64,000 bases of DNA from contig NZ_STGQ01000001.1 in assembly GCF_004916975.1 (NCBI RefSeq), positions 3,465,674 to 3,529,673 of the forward strand, given 5' to 3'. Positions 7,813-15,769 of this stretch are shown here, one piece after another; positions within the stretch are counted from its first letter, which is position 1; every line of letters starts with the position of its first letter. Made by a program: the position numbers and the translations under genes. The notes under the pieces were generated by a model, which saw nothing but the letters and a program-made list of their open reading frames with translations, was not told the DNA's origin and did no database searches. This DNA is from Paenibacillus dokdonensis (GTDB lineage Bacteria > Bacillota > Bacilli > Paenibacillales > Paenibacillaceae).

Positions 7813-9045
7813 TTAAGCTGCGTTTTGGTTCTTTCTAGTGGTAGCAGAAAGAGCGGATACAAGCAGGACGATGGCATTCAGATACTGGTGAGTCGTTACT
7901 TTCTGAATGCCCCAGACATGCATGTCATCTGCAGTAAGATAGGTTTTCATTCTGGAGTTGCATCGTTCCACGCTGGTACGTTCGTTGTAAAGCTCCTTCC
8001 AGCGTTTGGTATCCCGATGCGGGCTGCTAGATCGCCGAAGATCGTCCTTTGCATCTACTTTGACGACCATGCCATAGTTGGAAGGCGAACAGGCGGACAT
8101 TCCTAACGGGCAATCAACTTTACCCGTGGCGTGAGGACATCGGAACTTCAAGTAATCACCGTCAGCACCCCAATAAGTCATCGCGAATCCCATCGAGCAA
8201 CAAGGCGTTCCGTTTGATGTCATCCCAGCAGGAGGTTCTTTCTCTCCTCGGGGGTTGAGGGGAATAATGGCTTGCGCCTTCACGTTTCGAGCGGCTTCGT
8301 AAACTTTCATTTGGTCGTAGCCCGCATCGAGCATAAAGAATCGCGCCTTTGTTTTGACAGCCGCCTTTTCAATCAAACCCGGTGCCATTTCCCCGTCATT
8401 GACATGCGCTGGCGTGACTTCCAGTGCGAGCGGCAATTCGCTTTTTGTATCCACAGCCAAATGGAGCTTGTAACCGAACCAAGTCACCTTGTTTCCGAAG
8501 GAGTCAAATTTCGCACCCCAATTCGCATTGCCGGTCTGCTCGCTTTTTCGTTTGGGCTGCTTCTTTTCGAAAGCATGGATGGCGGCGCTATCGATTGCAA
8601 CGTGGCTGCCATCAATAATGCCGTCTTGCTGACAGCGTTTGACCAGATCTTCGAAGAGTTGCTTAGCCAGGTTTTTCTTAGTCAGCTCGCTGAAGACTCG
8701 GCTTAACGTCGAGATGGAAGGGACTTCGCGATCTAGCGGAAGTCCACACTGATAGCGAAATCGAAGATCGGTATCCAAACGATGATGCAAGCCCGTAAAA
8801 GTTTGAATATGCTCAAGTGGTGCGGCTAAGAGTGCACGTAAAATCCCTTCTCTACAATGACCATCAGCACCTCGGGGTGAACAACTTCTCAGTTGTTTGG
8901 CGTAAGGACGAAGATCCAAGACGCCAAAGAAGATTGGCAATCGATCTTTTGAATTCATTTTTAGCATATCTTCAAAGGAAAATAGACTTTCTTGTAGAAT
9001 ATACAAGGTGACTTCCTCCGTTCTTGGGGTTTTTGGTTTGGTCAC
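7813..9045 (-). CDS. DDE transposase
   Basis: A 410-residue transposase that cuts and rejoins the element ends. An N-terminal DUF772-like helical part (ILRALLAAPLEHIQTFTG region) precedes an RNase-H-type core. Candidate catalytic acids are the Asp of AIDSAAIHAF, the Asp of FMLDAGYD and the Glu of YNERTSVERCNSRMK, the last matching the Y-R-E-K signature of IS4-type enzymes. A CxxC-like set (FRCPHATGKVDCPLG) lies between the second and third. No frameshift or stop interrupts it, so the element may still be active. The start is GTG at 9045 with GGAG about 11 bases upstream. Confidence 0.88.
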   Translation of the reverse strand: MTKPKTPRTEEVTLYILQESLFSFEDMLKMNSKDRLPIFFGVLDLRPYAKQLRSCSPRGADGHCREGILRALLAAPLEHIQTFTGLHHRLDTDLRFRYQCGLPLDREVPSISTLSRVFSELTKKNLAKQLFEDLVKRCQQDGIIDGSHVAIDSAAIHAFEKKQPKRKSEQTGNANWGAKFDSFGNKVTWFGYKLHLAVDTKSELPLALEVTPAHVNDGEMAPGLIEKAAVKTKARFFMLDAGYDQMKVYEAARNVKAQAIIPLNPRGEKEPPAGMTSNGTPCCSMGFAMTYWGADGDYLKFRCPHATGKVDCPLGMSACSPSNYGMVVKVDAKDDLRRSSSPHRDTKRWKELYNERTSVERCNSRMKTYLTADDMHVWGIQKVTTHQYLNAIVLLVSALSATTRKNQNAA

Positions 9046-9118
9046 CGAAAAACTTCTCCAAGTTGGGGTGAAGTCCCTTTTTTATGCTTAGAAATCCTTG
9101 TGTATCAAGGGATCAAGT

Positions 9119-9133
9119 TTATGCAAAACACTC
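9119..9133 (-). repeat. Right terminal inverted repeat of the insertion sequence
   Basis: TTATGCAAAACACTC on the plus strand, i.e. GAGTGTTTTGCATAA reading inward from the right end. Confidence 0.8.
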
Positions 9134-9137
9134 AACT
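9134..9137 (+). repeat. Right copy of the probable target-site duplication (AACT)
   Basis: AACT immediately outside the right inverted repeat; pairs with 7688-7691. Confidence 0.55.
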
Positions 9138-9202
9138 AGGAATATGGTTGATGATCTCAGAAATTCAAACCGCGGATAAGCCTTCTTTGCAAATAATTCC
9201 GG

Positions 9203-9231
9203 TTGAAAATAGAATATTTCTCCGTTATGCT
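9203..9231 (+). promoter_or_regulatory. Sigma-A promoter of the SOS polymerase operon
   Basis: TTGAAA (9203-9208), a 17-base spacer, then TATGCT (9226-9231). Transcription would begin near 9238, just before the LexA box. It lies 70 bases inside the right flank of the insertion sequence and is not disrupted by it. Confidence 0.75.
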
Positions 9232-9241
9232 AATAATAATA

Positions 9242-9255
9242 AGAACATGTGTTCC
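9242..9255 (+). promoter_or_regulatory. LexA (DinR) operator
   Basis: GAACATGTGTTCC matches the Gram-positive SOS consensus CGAACRNRYGTTYC at every position but the first C. It overlaps the expected start of transcription and would block it until DNA damage inactivates LexA. Confidence 0.88.
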
Positions 9256-9286
9256 TGCAATTGTGAAATGATAAGGAGCGAGTCCC

Positions 9287-10531
9287 ATGGTCAAGGCAAA
9301 AAACCGTGTCATTATGCTGGCTGACTGCCAGTCCTTTTATGCCAGCGTCGAGAAGGCTGCCCATCCCGAATATGAGGGCAAGCCTTTAGTCGTATCCGGG
9401 GATCCGGCCCGCCGCTCAGGCATCATTCTTGCCGCATGCCCGCTTGCCAAGAAATTTGGGGTGACAACGGCCGAGCGCCTCGGGGATGCGCTGCGCAAAT
9501 GCCCACATCTGATTGTCGTCCGCCCGCGGATGGCGGAATATATCCGTGTATCTCTGCATATCACGGAAATTCTGCAATCTTTCACGGATCTTGTGGAGCC
9601 TTACAGCATTGATGAACAGCATCTGGATGTCACCGGCAGTCTCGGATTGTTTGGCAGCCCGGATGAAATCGCACGCCGGATCCAGCATCGGGTAATGTAT
9701 GAAACCGGCATTTATGTGCGGGTAGGAATCAGCGATTGCAAGGTTCTCAGTAAAATGGCCTGCGATATTTTTGCCAAAAAGAACAAGGAAGGCATCTACA
9801 CACTGAAGCGTGAGGAGCTGGCCAAAGACCTGTGGGAAAAGCCAGTGCATGAAATGTTCATGGTCGGCTCGCGGATGACCCGCCACTTATTCAAGATGGG
9901 GATTCACACCATCGGAGATCTGGCGCAAACGCCGCTGCCTCGGCTGACTGAGCGCTGGGGCGTGAACGGCGAGGTGCTGTGGCGCATTGCCCGCGGCATG
10001 GATTCTTCCCCTGTCACACCTCATAGCCAGCTCCAGCAGCAAAAGGGCGTAGGACATCAAATGACACTTCCACGTGACTATACAGACTGGAAAGAACTTC
10101 GGGTCGTGCTGCTGGAGTTATGCGAGCAGGTCGGCCGGCGCTGCCGGGAAAAGGGACTGATGGGCTTCGTCGTCAGTGTAGGTTGTCAAGGGGCAGACTA
10201 TGATCGCCCCACCGGCTTTTCCAGACAAATGAAGCTTTCTGACCCCACCAATATAACCGATGAAATTTACAGCGCGGCCTGCCTTTTGTTTCATCGGCAC
10301 TGGAACGGACTTCCGGTCCGTAAAATCGGCATCTCCTTATCCGATCTCAGCGCAGATTCCCTCGTTCAGCTGACGCTGTTCGGAGACCGTGACCGGAAGC
10401 GGGAGCTGGAGCGGGCCACAGACGGTATCAAGCGCAAGTTTGGCGAAACCGCCATTCTCCGCGCTTCCTCGCTTCAGGATTCCGGCCAAGCGCAGGAACG
10501 CTCTCTTCGAATTGGAGGCCACTATAAATGA
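9287..10531 (+). CDS. uvrX: Y-family translesion DNA polymerase, UvrX/YqjW type
   Basis: A 414-residue error-prone polymerase of the UmuC/DinB superfamily that copies past lesions. Seen: LADCQSFYASVE, holding the first metal-binding Asp, and SIDEQHLDVTG, holding the second Asp-Glu pair; a helix-hairpin-helix region around FKMGIHTIGDLAQTPL; and the little-finger domain to the C-terminus. AAGGAG lies eight bases before the ATG. It is under a LexA box and overlaps yolD by four bases (ATGA), the arrangement of Bacillus yqjW-yqjX. A second Y polymerase (DinB) would be expected elsewhere in the genome. Confidence 0.92.
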   Translation: MVKAKNRVIMLADCQSFYASVEKAAHPEYEGKPLVVSGDPARRSGIILAACPLAKKFGVTTAERLGDALRKCPHLIVVRPRMAEYIRVSLHITEILQSFTDLVEPYSIDEQHLDVTGSLGLFGSPDEIARRIQHRVMYETGIYVRVGISDCKVLSKMACDIFAKKNKEGIYTLKREELAKDLWEKPVHEMFMVGSRMTRHLFKMGIHTIGDLAQTPLPRLTERWGVNGEVLWRIARGMDSSPVTPHSQLQQQKGVGHQMTLPRDYTDWKELRVVLLELCEQVGRRCREKGLMGFVVSVGCQGADYDRPTGFSRQMKLSDPTNITDEIYSAACLLFHRHWNGLPVRKIGISLSDLSADSLVQLTLFGDRDRKRELERATDGIKRKFGETAILRASSLQDSGQAQERSLRIGGHYK

Positions 10532-10878
10532 GCAAAAAATTGCAAGGAAACGGGTTGTTTGAATCATCGCGGATGATGCTGCCCGAGCACCGGGAAGCAT
10601 ACATCCAGCATCAGCAGCATCTGGTACACCGCCATCCGCCGCTCATTGATCCTCAGGCCGAGGAGGAAATGACCAGAGTGATGGCGGCAGCATGGTACAG
10701 CGGTTCACCGGTTACGATCACACTGTTTGACGAACCCGCAGATATACAGCTTACGGGGCATGTGCTCCGGATCGACGCCTCCCGGCGGCAGATCCGGTGG
10801 GACGGAAATGATGGCGAAGGTCCTGAATGGATCCGCCTGGATCAAATCATCGGCGCAGTGGCGGAAAGCGAAATATAG
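10528..10878 (+). CDS. YolD-like protein (partner of the translesion polymerase)
   Basis: A 116-residue YolD/YqjX family protein. The family-type N-terminus (NGLFESSRMMLPEHREAY) and the SH3-like C-terminal half (ITLFDEPADIQLTGHVLRID) are visible. Members are nearly always encoded beside UvrX-type polymerases and are thought to assist or control them; the exact role is not established. The start overlaps the polymerase stop by four bases, so it is translationally coupled and SOS-controlled. Confidence 0.85.
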   Translation: MSKKLQGNGLFESSRMMLPEHREAYIQHQQHLVHRHPPLIDPQAEEEMTRVMAAAWYSGSPVTITLFDEPADIQLTGHVLRIDASRRQIRWDGNDGEGPEWIRLDQIIGAVAESEI

Positions 10879-10970
10879 CGGTACACTGGATATAATAAGG
10901 CTGCTCCGTCTTCTGTGCTTTAGGAGCATTAGAAAAGTACCGGCAGCCAGCCAAGGAGGGCCGATGCCGC

Positions 10971-11648
10971 ATGTGTGGGCGTTTTACACTGATTGTATCG
11001 CTGGAGGAACTTATGCTGCGGTATGAGCTGGATCCAGGACATTCCGTACCCTATCATCGTCCGCAATATAATATTGCGCCGACGCAGATGGTTCTATCCA
11101 TTATCCATGACGGAAGCCGTCTCCGGCTTGGTGAGCTGAAATGGGGATTGGTGCCTTCCTGGGCCAAAGACAGCACCATGGGCAGCCGTATGATCAATGC
11201 ACGGAGCGAAACCCTGATTGAAAAGCCGGCCTACAGGCTGCCCTTCGAACGGAAAAGATGCCTCATTCCAGCAGATGGATTTTATGAATGGCAAAAGACA
11301 GGTAACGGAAAGCGACCCTACCGGATCAAGCTGAAAAGCAGCGAGCTGTTCAGTATGGCGGGACTGTATGATATTTGGGTCCGAGAGGATGGAAGCAAGC
11401 TTGCGACCTGTACCGTCATCACGACCCAACCGAATTCCCTGATGGAGCCGATTCATGACCGAATGCCTGTTATCCTTCGTCCAGAGGACGAGCTGCGCTG
11501 GATCGAACGGGGAGCCGTAAATACAGAGGAACTGCAAGAGCTTCTAATCCCATATCCCGCCGGTGAAATGGAAGCTTATCCGGTAAGCAGTACGGTGAAT
11601 TCGGTTAAGAATGATTCTCCGCTTTGTATTGAAAAGAGCTCGTTTTAG
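10971..11648 (+). CDS. SRAP domain protein (HMCES/YedK family), abasic-site crosslinking
   Basis: The protein crosslinks through Cys2 to abasic sites in single-stranded DNA and shields them from cleavage. All key residues are present: MCGRF (Cys2 after Met removal), NIAPTQ, the Glu of DGFYEW and the His of IHDRMPVI. The start is fixed by the need for Cys at position 2; AAGGAGGG lies about ten bases upstream. It follows yolD by 92 bases on the same strand with no terminator between, so it probably belongs to the SOS transcript, and ends at a strong terminator. Confidence 0.93.
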   Translation: MCGRFTLIVSLEELMLRYELDPGHSVPYHRPQYNIAPTQMVLSIIHDGSRLRLGELKWGLVPSWAKDSTMGSRMINARSETLIEKPAYRLPFERKRCLIPADGFYEWQKTGNGKRPYRIKLKSSELFSMAGLYDIWVREDGSKLATCTVITTQPNSLMEPIHDRMPVILRPEDELRWIERGAVNTEELQELLIPYPAGEMEAYPVSSTVNSVKNDSPLCIEKSSF

Positions 11649-11676
11649 TTGTATCCTACATCTAAAAATGCAACGC

Positions 11677-11721
11677 AAAATACCGCCTGATGGCCTCAAT
11701 GGAGGTTATAGGCGGTATTTT
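11677..11721. terminator. Bidirectional intrinsic terminator
   Basis: Arms AAAATACCGCC and GGCGGTATTTT (11 bp) with a 23-base loop. Ends the SOS module on the plus strand and the cupredoxin gene on the minus strand. Confidence 0.85.
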
Positions 11722-11750
11722 ACTGTCCTTACGTGTGATAACTTAAATGC

Positions 11751-12143
11751 TTATTCTACAATGATTTTACCCACCATGTTGTCATGACCGGCACCGCACA
11801 TAACGGAGCAATGGAATTCATGTTCCCCAGCTGCATCCGCTGTGAATTCAGCGGAACCATCCTTTTGCAGGTTTACCTTGAAGTCTGGAATTTCCAAACC
11901 ATGTGCGCCTTCTTTATTGACAAGCGTAATTTTAACCTTGTCGCCTTTTTTAACTTTAATCTCGGCAGGTTCAAACTGGAAATTCGTTGCTGTAACTTTA
12001 ATTTCCTGAGTTCCCCCGGCACCCGTGCTAGTACCGCCGGAAGAAGCCGAATTATTCGTAGTGTTGTTGTTGGTCTTGCTTCCGCAAGCGCTCAGCGCAA
12101 ATACCAATAGCAATGTTAACCCCAGTGTCATCCATTTCTTCAT
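11751..12143 (-). CDS. Cupredoxin lipoprotein with a CuA-type (COX2-like) copper site
   Basis: A 130-residue surface lipoprotein: signal peptide with lipobox LSAC (Cys20), an Asn/Ser/Gly-rich linker, then one cupredoxin fold. His81 and the C-terminal set Cys112, Cys116, His120 and Met123 follow the binuclear CuA pattern of cytochrome oxidase subunit II (C-x3-C-x3-H-x2-M). The Glu normally two after the first Cys, a backbone ligand in COX2, is Val. There are no transmembrane helices and no oxidase genes nearby, so it may carry electrons or deliver copper. GGAGG precedes the ATG. Likely monocistronic. Confidence 0.88.
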   Translation of the reverse strand: MKKWMTLGLTLLLVFALSACGSKTNNNTTNNSASSGGTSTGAGGTQEIKVTATNFQFEPAEIKVKKGDKVKITLVNKEGAHGLEIPDFKVNLQKDGSAEFTADAAGEHEFHCSVMCGAGHDNMVGKIIVE

Positions 12144-12346
12144 GCGTAAGACCTCCAGTAAAGTAATTATGAATGTAACACGTATTACTTAAACCAGTTT
12201 ACATAATGTTAATCAGATCTCTTCCGGCTATCTCGATTCAGCTCGTCATTCATGGGCAGCTGCCGGCTCCTGAAAAACGGCTTCCTTTCACCTGTCTTAT
12301 TTTTGACCGAGAAAGCGCGAACTATGCAAGGTGAAGGCCTTCTGTA

Positions 12347-12395
12347 TAAAAAAAAGACCTTTAAGGAGATACCGCAGCGGTATCCTCCCTAAAGA
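12347..12395 (-). terminator. Intrinsic terminator after the SpoVIF-like gene
   Basis: On the minus strand a long stem (TTTAGGGAGGATACCGC with GCGGTATCTCCTTAAAG, a few mismatches) is followed by a run of eight T. Confidence 0.85.
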
Positions 12396-12428
12396 TCCCA
12401 TCCATTTTTCCATTATTCATTCGTACGA

Positions 12429-12716
12429 TCAACGGAACATGCCCCAAAGCTTGATTAAATGAAATGTATTATTCGGATCAATCTTCTGAGCCACCACAAA
12501 GCGCACGATCTGCTGTTCCTCGGCTTGTGATAAATTCTCCTTCAATACTCCCGTCGCTGATTTGACCAGGCGCTGAACCTTTGCTGGATCCTGAAGATCA
12601 TACTTGCTGACACCTTCGATGATTCCTTTGATCCGTTCCTTGGTCGCAGGATTTTTCATTTTTTGCTTGATTCTTGCCACTAGTGCAGGACTGATTCCAT
12701 ACTGCTGATAACCCAA
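12429..12716 (-). CDS. Stage VI sporulation protein F-like (SpoVIF/YjcC family)
   Basis: A small helical protein of 95 residues that resembles the SpoVIF family, whose members act late in spore coat assembly under mother-cell control. The conserved-looking part is the C-terminal half, with the SQAEEQQIVRFVVAQKID and HLIKLWGMF segments. A longer reading from TTG at 12749 has no ribosome site. The TTG at 12716 has GGGAGG ten bases upstream and is preferred. A CATATACT element 37 bases upstream fits a mother-cell sigma factor. Family assignment is moderately sure. Confidence 0.68.
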   Translation of the reverse strand: MGYQQYGISPALVARIKQKMKNPATKERIKGIIEGVSKYDLQDPAKVQRLVKSATGVLKENLSQAEEQQIVRFVVAQKIDPNNTFHLIKLWGMFR

Positions 12717-12752
12717 AACATTGGCACCTCCCGTCAAATTCCAATTCAACTA

Positions 12753-12760
12753 AGTATATG
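12753..12760 (-). promoter_or_regulatory. Candidate sigma-E/sigma-K type -10 element
   Basis: CATATACT (followed by TA) on the minus strand matches the CATAnnnTA form used by mother-cell sigma factors. The -35 is not clear. Confidence 0.4.
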
Positions 12761-12782
12761 ACGGGGTGCCTGTCCCAAGTGC

Positions 12783-14834
12783 CTAATCTACCAAATCTCC
12801 CTGAAAAATCTGTTCCTGCTGAAGATATTCCCTCAGGGCAGCAAATGCTGGTGAAGTCCAGAAAATACGATCCCCCACCAGTTGTGACGCATCATCCCGC
12901 GCCTTCTCCAGAACTTCAAAATCGCTGACCATATCCGCAAGCCGAAACTCCGGCAGCCCGCTTTGCTTCGTCCCGAAGAAATCACCCGGACCTCTAAGAT
13001 CCAAATCCCGGCGCGACACCTCGAAGCCATCGTCAGTCTCCGTCATGACATTCATGCGTTCCTGTCCAACTTCAGACTTTGGATCGGCAATGAGTATACA
13101 GTAGGAAGCATGCTGCCCCCGGCCGACCCGGCCGCGCAGCTGATGCAGCTGGGACAGGCCGAATCGGTCAGCATCCATGATGATCATCAGCGTCGCATTG
13201 GGCACATCCACACCGACCTCTATAACGGTAGTAGACACCAGCAGTTGAACTTCATTTTCATTAAAGGAGCGCATTACTTCTTCCTTCTCGGCCGGCGTCA
13301 TCCGGCCATGCAGCAAACCAACCCGATATTTCGGAAAAGCCTGCTGCATCTGAATATGAAGGTCAATCGCGTTTTGTACATCCAGCTTCTCGGATTCCTC
13401 GATCAAAGGACAAATGAGATAGGCCTGTCTTCCCTGGTCAATCTCTTTGGAAATGAAACCGAGCACACGGTCCATCATGTCATGCTTGACCCAGTACGTC
13501 GTAATCGGAATCCGCCCTTTTGGACGTTCTGATAACGTCGAAACATCCATATCCCCGAAAGCTGTAATCGCCAGCGTCCGCGGAATCGGAGTAGCCGTCA
13601 TAGTCAGTACATCCGGATTATAGCCCTTCCGCCGCAAAATGCTGCGTTGATTAACACCGAAGCGATGCTGTTCATCCGTAACAACCAGACCCAGTTGGCG
13701 GAAGAAAACATCCTCCTGAATCAATGCATGTGTTCCCACCACAATATCGGTCATACCCATTTGCAGCGAACCCAGCAGATCTTTCCTTTTCCGCCCGTTT
13801 ACGCTGCCTGTCAAAAGACCCACAGAGATACCAAACGGTTCAAACAGCTTTTGCAAGGAACGCATATGCTGCTCGGCCAGGATTTCTGTAGGAACCATCA
13901 GAGCTCCCTGGAACCCGGAACGAACCGCGCCATACAGAGCGATCGCCGCAATCACGGTTTTCCCTGAGCCTACATCGCCCTGCAGCAGCCGGTTCATACA
14001 GTAAGGAGAACGCATATCCTGCAAAATTTCCAGTTCTACTTTTTTTTGTGCATCCGTCAATTCAAAGGGGAGGCTCCGTACAAACTCCCGCATCGTCTTG
14101 TTGTCCACGGTATGCACAATCCCATCCATCCGGCTGCGGTTAAGCGCTCGGTAAGCCTGCATTTTTAGCTGGAACAAAAACAATTCCTCATAAACCATCC
14201 GTTCCCGCCCCTGTGATCCTTCGCGAGTATCCTGGGGCTGGTGGATTGTAGCAATCGCCTGCTTGCGCGGCATAAAATGATACTTTTGCATAATCTGTTG
14301 CGGCAGAATCTCCGGGATCATCTCCCCGTATTGGGTAAGTGCCTGTCCCATCGTCTTCCGCATCCAAGACTGCGTTATTTTGCCTCCGACGGAGTAGACA
14401 GGCTGCAGCGTACCGCTGCGCCAGGCTCCCTGATCCGGAAATTCCGATTCAGACACGGTCAGCTGCATTCTCCGCTGATCCCATTTGCCCACCAGCACAA
14501 TCTCTCTGCCGCTTGTCAACTGATCACGCAGGAAGTGCCTGTTGAACCAAGTCGCCGTAAACATCCACTGCTCTGCCATCATCTTACAGGACAATCTCGA
14601 TTTCCGCCCGAAACGCTGCAGTACGGGAATGCCCATGATTTTGGCTTGTATCGTTATTTTATCTCCGTCTTTGACTTCACTAAGTGTACGCAGACGATAA
14701 TCTTCATATCGAAAAGGGTAATACTCCAGCAGCTCTTTCACCGTAGAGATGCCAAAGGCGTGAAGCTCTCCTTCTTTGAGAGCACTCACGCCGCGCACCT
14801 GCCGGATTGAAATTTGATCCAAACTAAGACTCAT
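12783..14834 (-). CDS. recG: ATP-dependent DNA helicase RecG
   Basis: Branch-migration helicase that rewinds stalled forks and Holliday junctions. Seen: the N-terminal wedge/OB domain (about 50-150), Walker A GDVGSGKT at about 288, DEQH in VVTDEQHRFGV, TATPIPRT and the helicase motif VI region with GRVGRG. At about 683 residues it is the usual length. The ATG at 14840 abuts its ribosome site, so the second ATG at 14834, six bases after GAGGG, is the likelier start. It follows degV by 14 bases. The fakA-degV-recG order parallels the fakA-sda-recG order of Bacillus. Confidence 0.96.
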   Translation of the reverse strand: MSLSLDQISIRQVRGVSALKEGELHAFGISTVKELLEYYPFRYEDYRLRTLSEVKDGDKITIQAKIMGIPVLQRFGRKSRLSCKMMAEQWMFTATWFNRHFLRDQLTSGREIVLVGKWDQRRMQLTVSESEFPDQGAWRSGTLQPVYSVGGKITQSWMRKTMGQALTQYGEMIPEILPQQIMQKYHFMPRKQAIATIHQPQDTREGSQGRERMVYEELFLFQLKMQAYRALNRSRMDGIVHTVDNKTMREFVRSLPFELTDAQKKVELEILQDMRSPYCMNRLLQGDVGSGKTVIAAIALYGAVRSGFQGALMVPTEILAEQHMRSLQKLFEPFGISVGLLTGSVNGRKRKDLLGSLQMGMTDIVVGTHALIQEDVFFRQLGLVVTDEQHRFGVNQRSILRRKGYNPDVLTMTATPIPRTLAITAFGDMDVSTLSERPKGRIPITTYWVKHDMMDRVLGFISKEIDQGRQAYLICPLIEESEKLDVQNAIDLHIQMQQAFPKYRVGLLHGRMTPAEKEEVMRSFNENEVQLLVSTTVIEVGVDVPNATLMIIMDADRFGLSQLHQLRGRVGRGQHASYCILIADPKSEVGQERMNVMTETDDGFEVSRRDLDLRGPGDFFGTKQSGLPEFRLADMVSDFEVLEKARDDASQLVGDRIFWTSPAFAALREYLQQEQIFQGDLVD

Positions 14835-14848
14835 TTCCATCCCTCATT

Positions 14849-15706
14849 TTAAGCTGGCCATATAAATACGGCCAAAGTCCCGGGTCCGACATGGGTTCCG
14901 ACAACCGGACCGACATTGGTGAGCACGACTTCACCCAGGCTGTAACGCCGGGAAAGCTCTTCCAATACCGGATCGGCTGAAGCCGGGTCTGCCGTATGGC
15001 CTACTGCCACATTAATGTTTTGAATCCCGCCCAGATCCTCCTGAAAACGTTCAATCATGCGTGCTATTGCCTTTTTGCGGCCTCTAACCTTTTCCACTGC
15101 ATATATAATGCCTTCTTCATCGATGGACAGGATCGGCTTAATGCTCAACAGGTTACCGATGATGGCAGCCGCTTTGCCGATTCGCCCTCCTTTTTGCAAA
15201 TACTCCAAAGTATCTACGAGAAAATAGAGCTTGCGCTGCTGACGCATTTTTTCTACGGATGAGAGGATCTCATCCACGCTTTGGCCTTCGGCGGCAAGCC
15301 GGGCTGCATGGACAACCAGCAGACCAAAACCGTAGGAGGCTGATTTGGAATCTACCACCGTAATTTCCGGGGGATCCTCCATCAGTGATTTGGCCAGGAC
15401 CGCCGATTGGTATGTGCCGCTCAGTCCCGACGAAATATGAAGTGAGATAATCGGGCTGCCGGGATGCTGAGTCATAATATTCTCATAGACTTGCATATAA
15501 TCGGCAGGGGAAGCCTGCGACGTGGTAGGCAGCTGCTCCGACTGAACAAGCCTTTTGTAGAACGCTTCAGCTGAGATATCCACGCCATCTTGAAAAGTTT
15601 CTTCACCAAACATCAGGCGAAGCGGTACGACATGAATATCATACTTGCTGACCAGCTCTTCAGGTATGTCAGAGGTGCTGTCCGTCACAATTACCGCATG
15701 GGTCAT
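14849..15706 (-). CDS. fakB: DegV family fatty-acid-binding protein (FakB-type)
   Basis: A 285-residue EDD-fold protein that holds a fatty acid for phosphorylation by FakA. Seen: TDSTSDIPEEL at the N-terminus, TTSQASP (substrate-pocket Ser/Thr), HISSGLSGTYQSA and the C-terminal GPVVGTHVGPGT motif. AAAGGAGG lies seven bases upstream of the ATG. It is encoded directly after the FakA homologue, which is strong context for the two acting together in uptake of exogenous fatty acids. Chain-length preference cannot be read from sequence. Confidence 0.87.
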   Translation of the reverse strand: MTHAVIVTDSTSDIPEELVSKYDIHVVPLRLMFGEETFQDGVDISAEAFYKRLVQSEQLPTTSQASPADYMQVYENIMTQHPGSPIISLHISSGLSGTYQSAVLAKSLMEDPPEITVVDSKSASYGFGLLVVHAARLAAEGQSVDEILSSVEKMRQQRKLYFLVDTLEYLQKGGRIGKAAAIIGNLLSIKPILSIDEEGIIYAVEKVRGRKKAIARMIERFQEDLGGIQNINVAVGHTADPASADPVLEELSRRYSLGEVVLTNVGPVVGTHVGPGTLAVFIWPA

Positions 15707-15739
15707 GCGAGTGGCCTCCTTTAACTGATTTAACTATAT

Positions 15740-15769
15740 TAGTTCAATTTAAATTTTCAATATGAACTA
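15740..15769. repeat. 7-bp inverted repeat at the fakA-fakB junction
   Basis: TAGTTCA (15740-15746) and TGAACTA (15763-15769) with a 16-base AT-rich centre. It overlaps the fakA stop and has no T-run, so it is not a normal terminator. It could be an RNA hairpin tuning fakB translation or a protein site. Confidence 0.4.

Larger units (their letters stand above)
7692..9133 (-). mobile_element. Complete insertion sequence of 1442 bp (DDE transposase, IS4/IS5-like)
   Basis: The element is bounded by 15-bp imperfect inverted repeats (GAGCATTTTGCATAA and the complement of TTATGCAAAACACTC, 13 of 15 identical) and flanked on both sides by AACT, a probable 4-base target duplication. One transposase gene fills most of it. 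It sits upstream of the SOS polymerase promoter and outside the polysaccharide control region, so it seems to have spared both. Precise family naming needs ISfinder. Confidence 0.82.
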
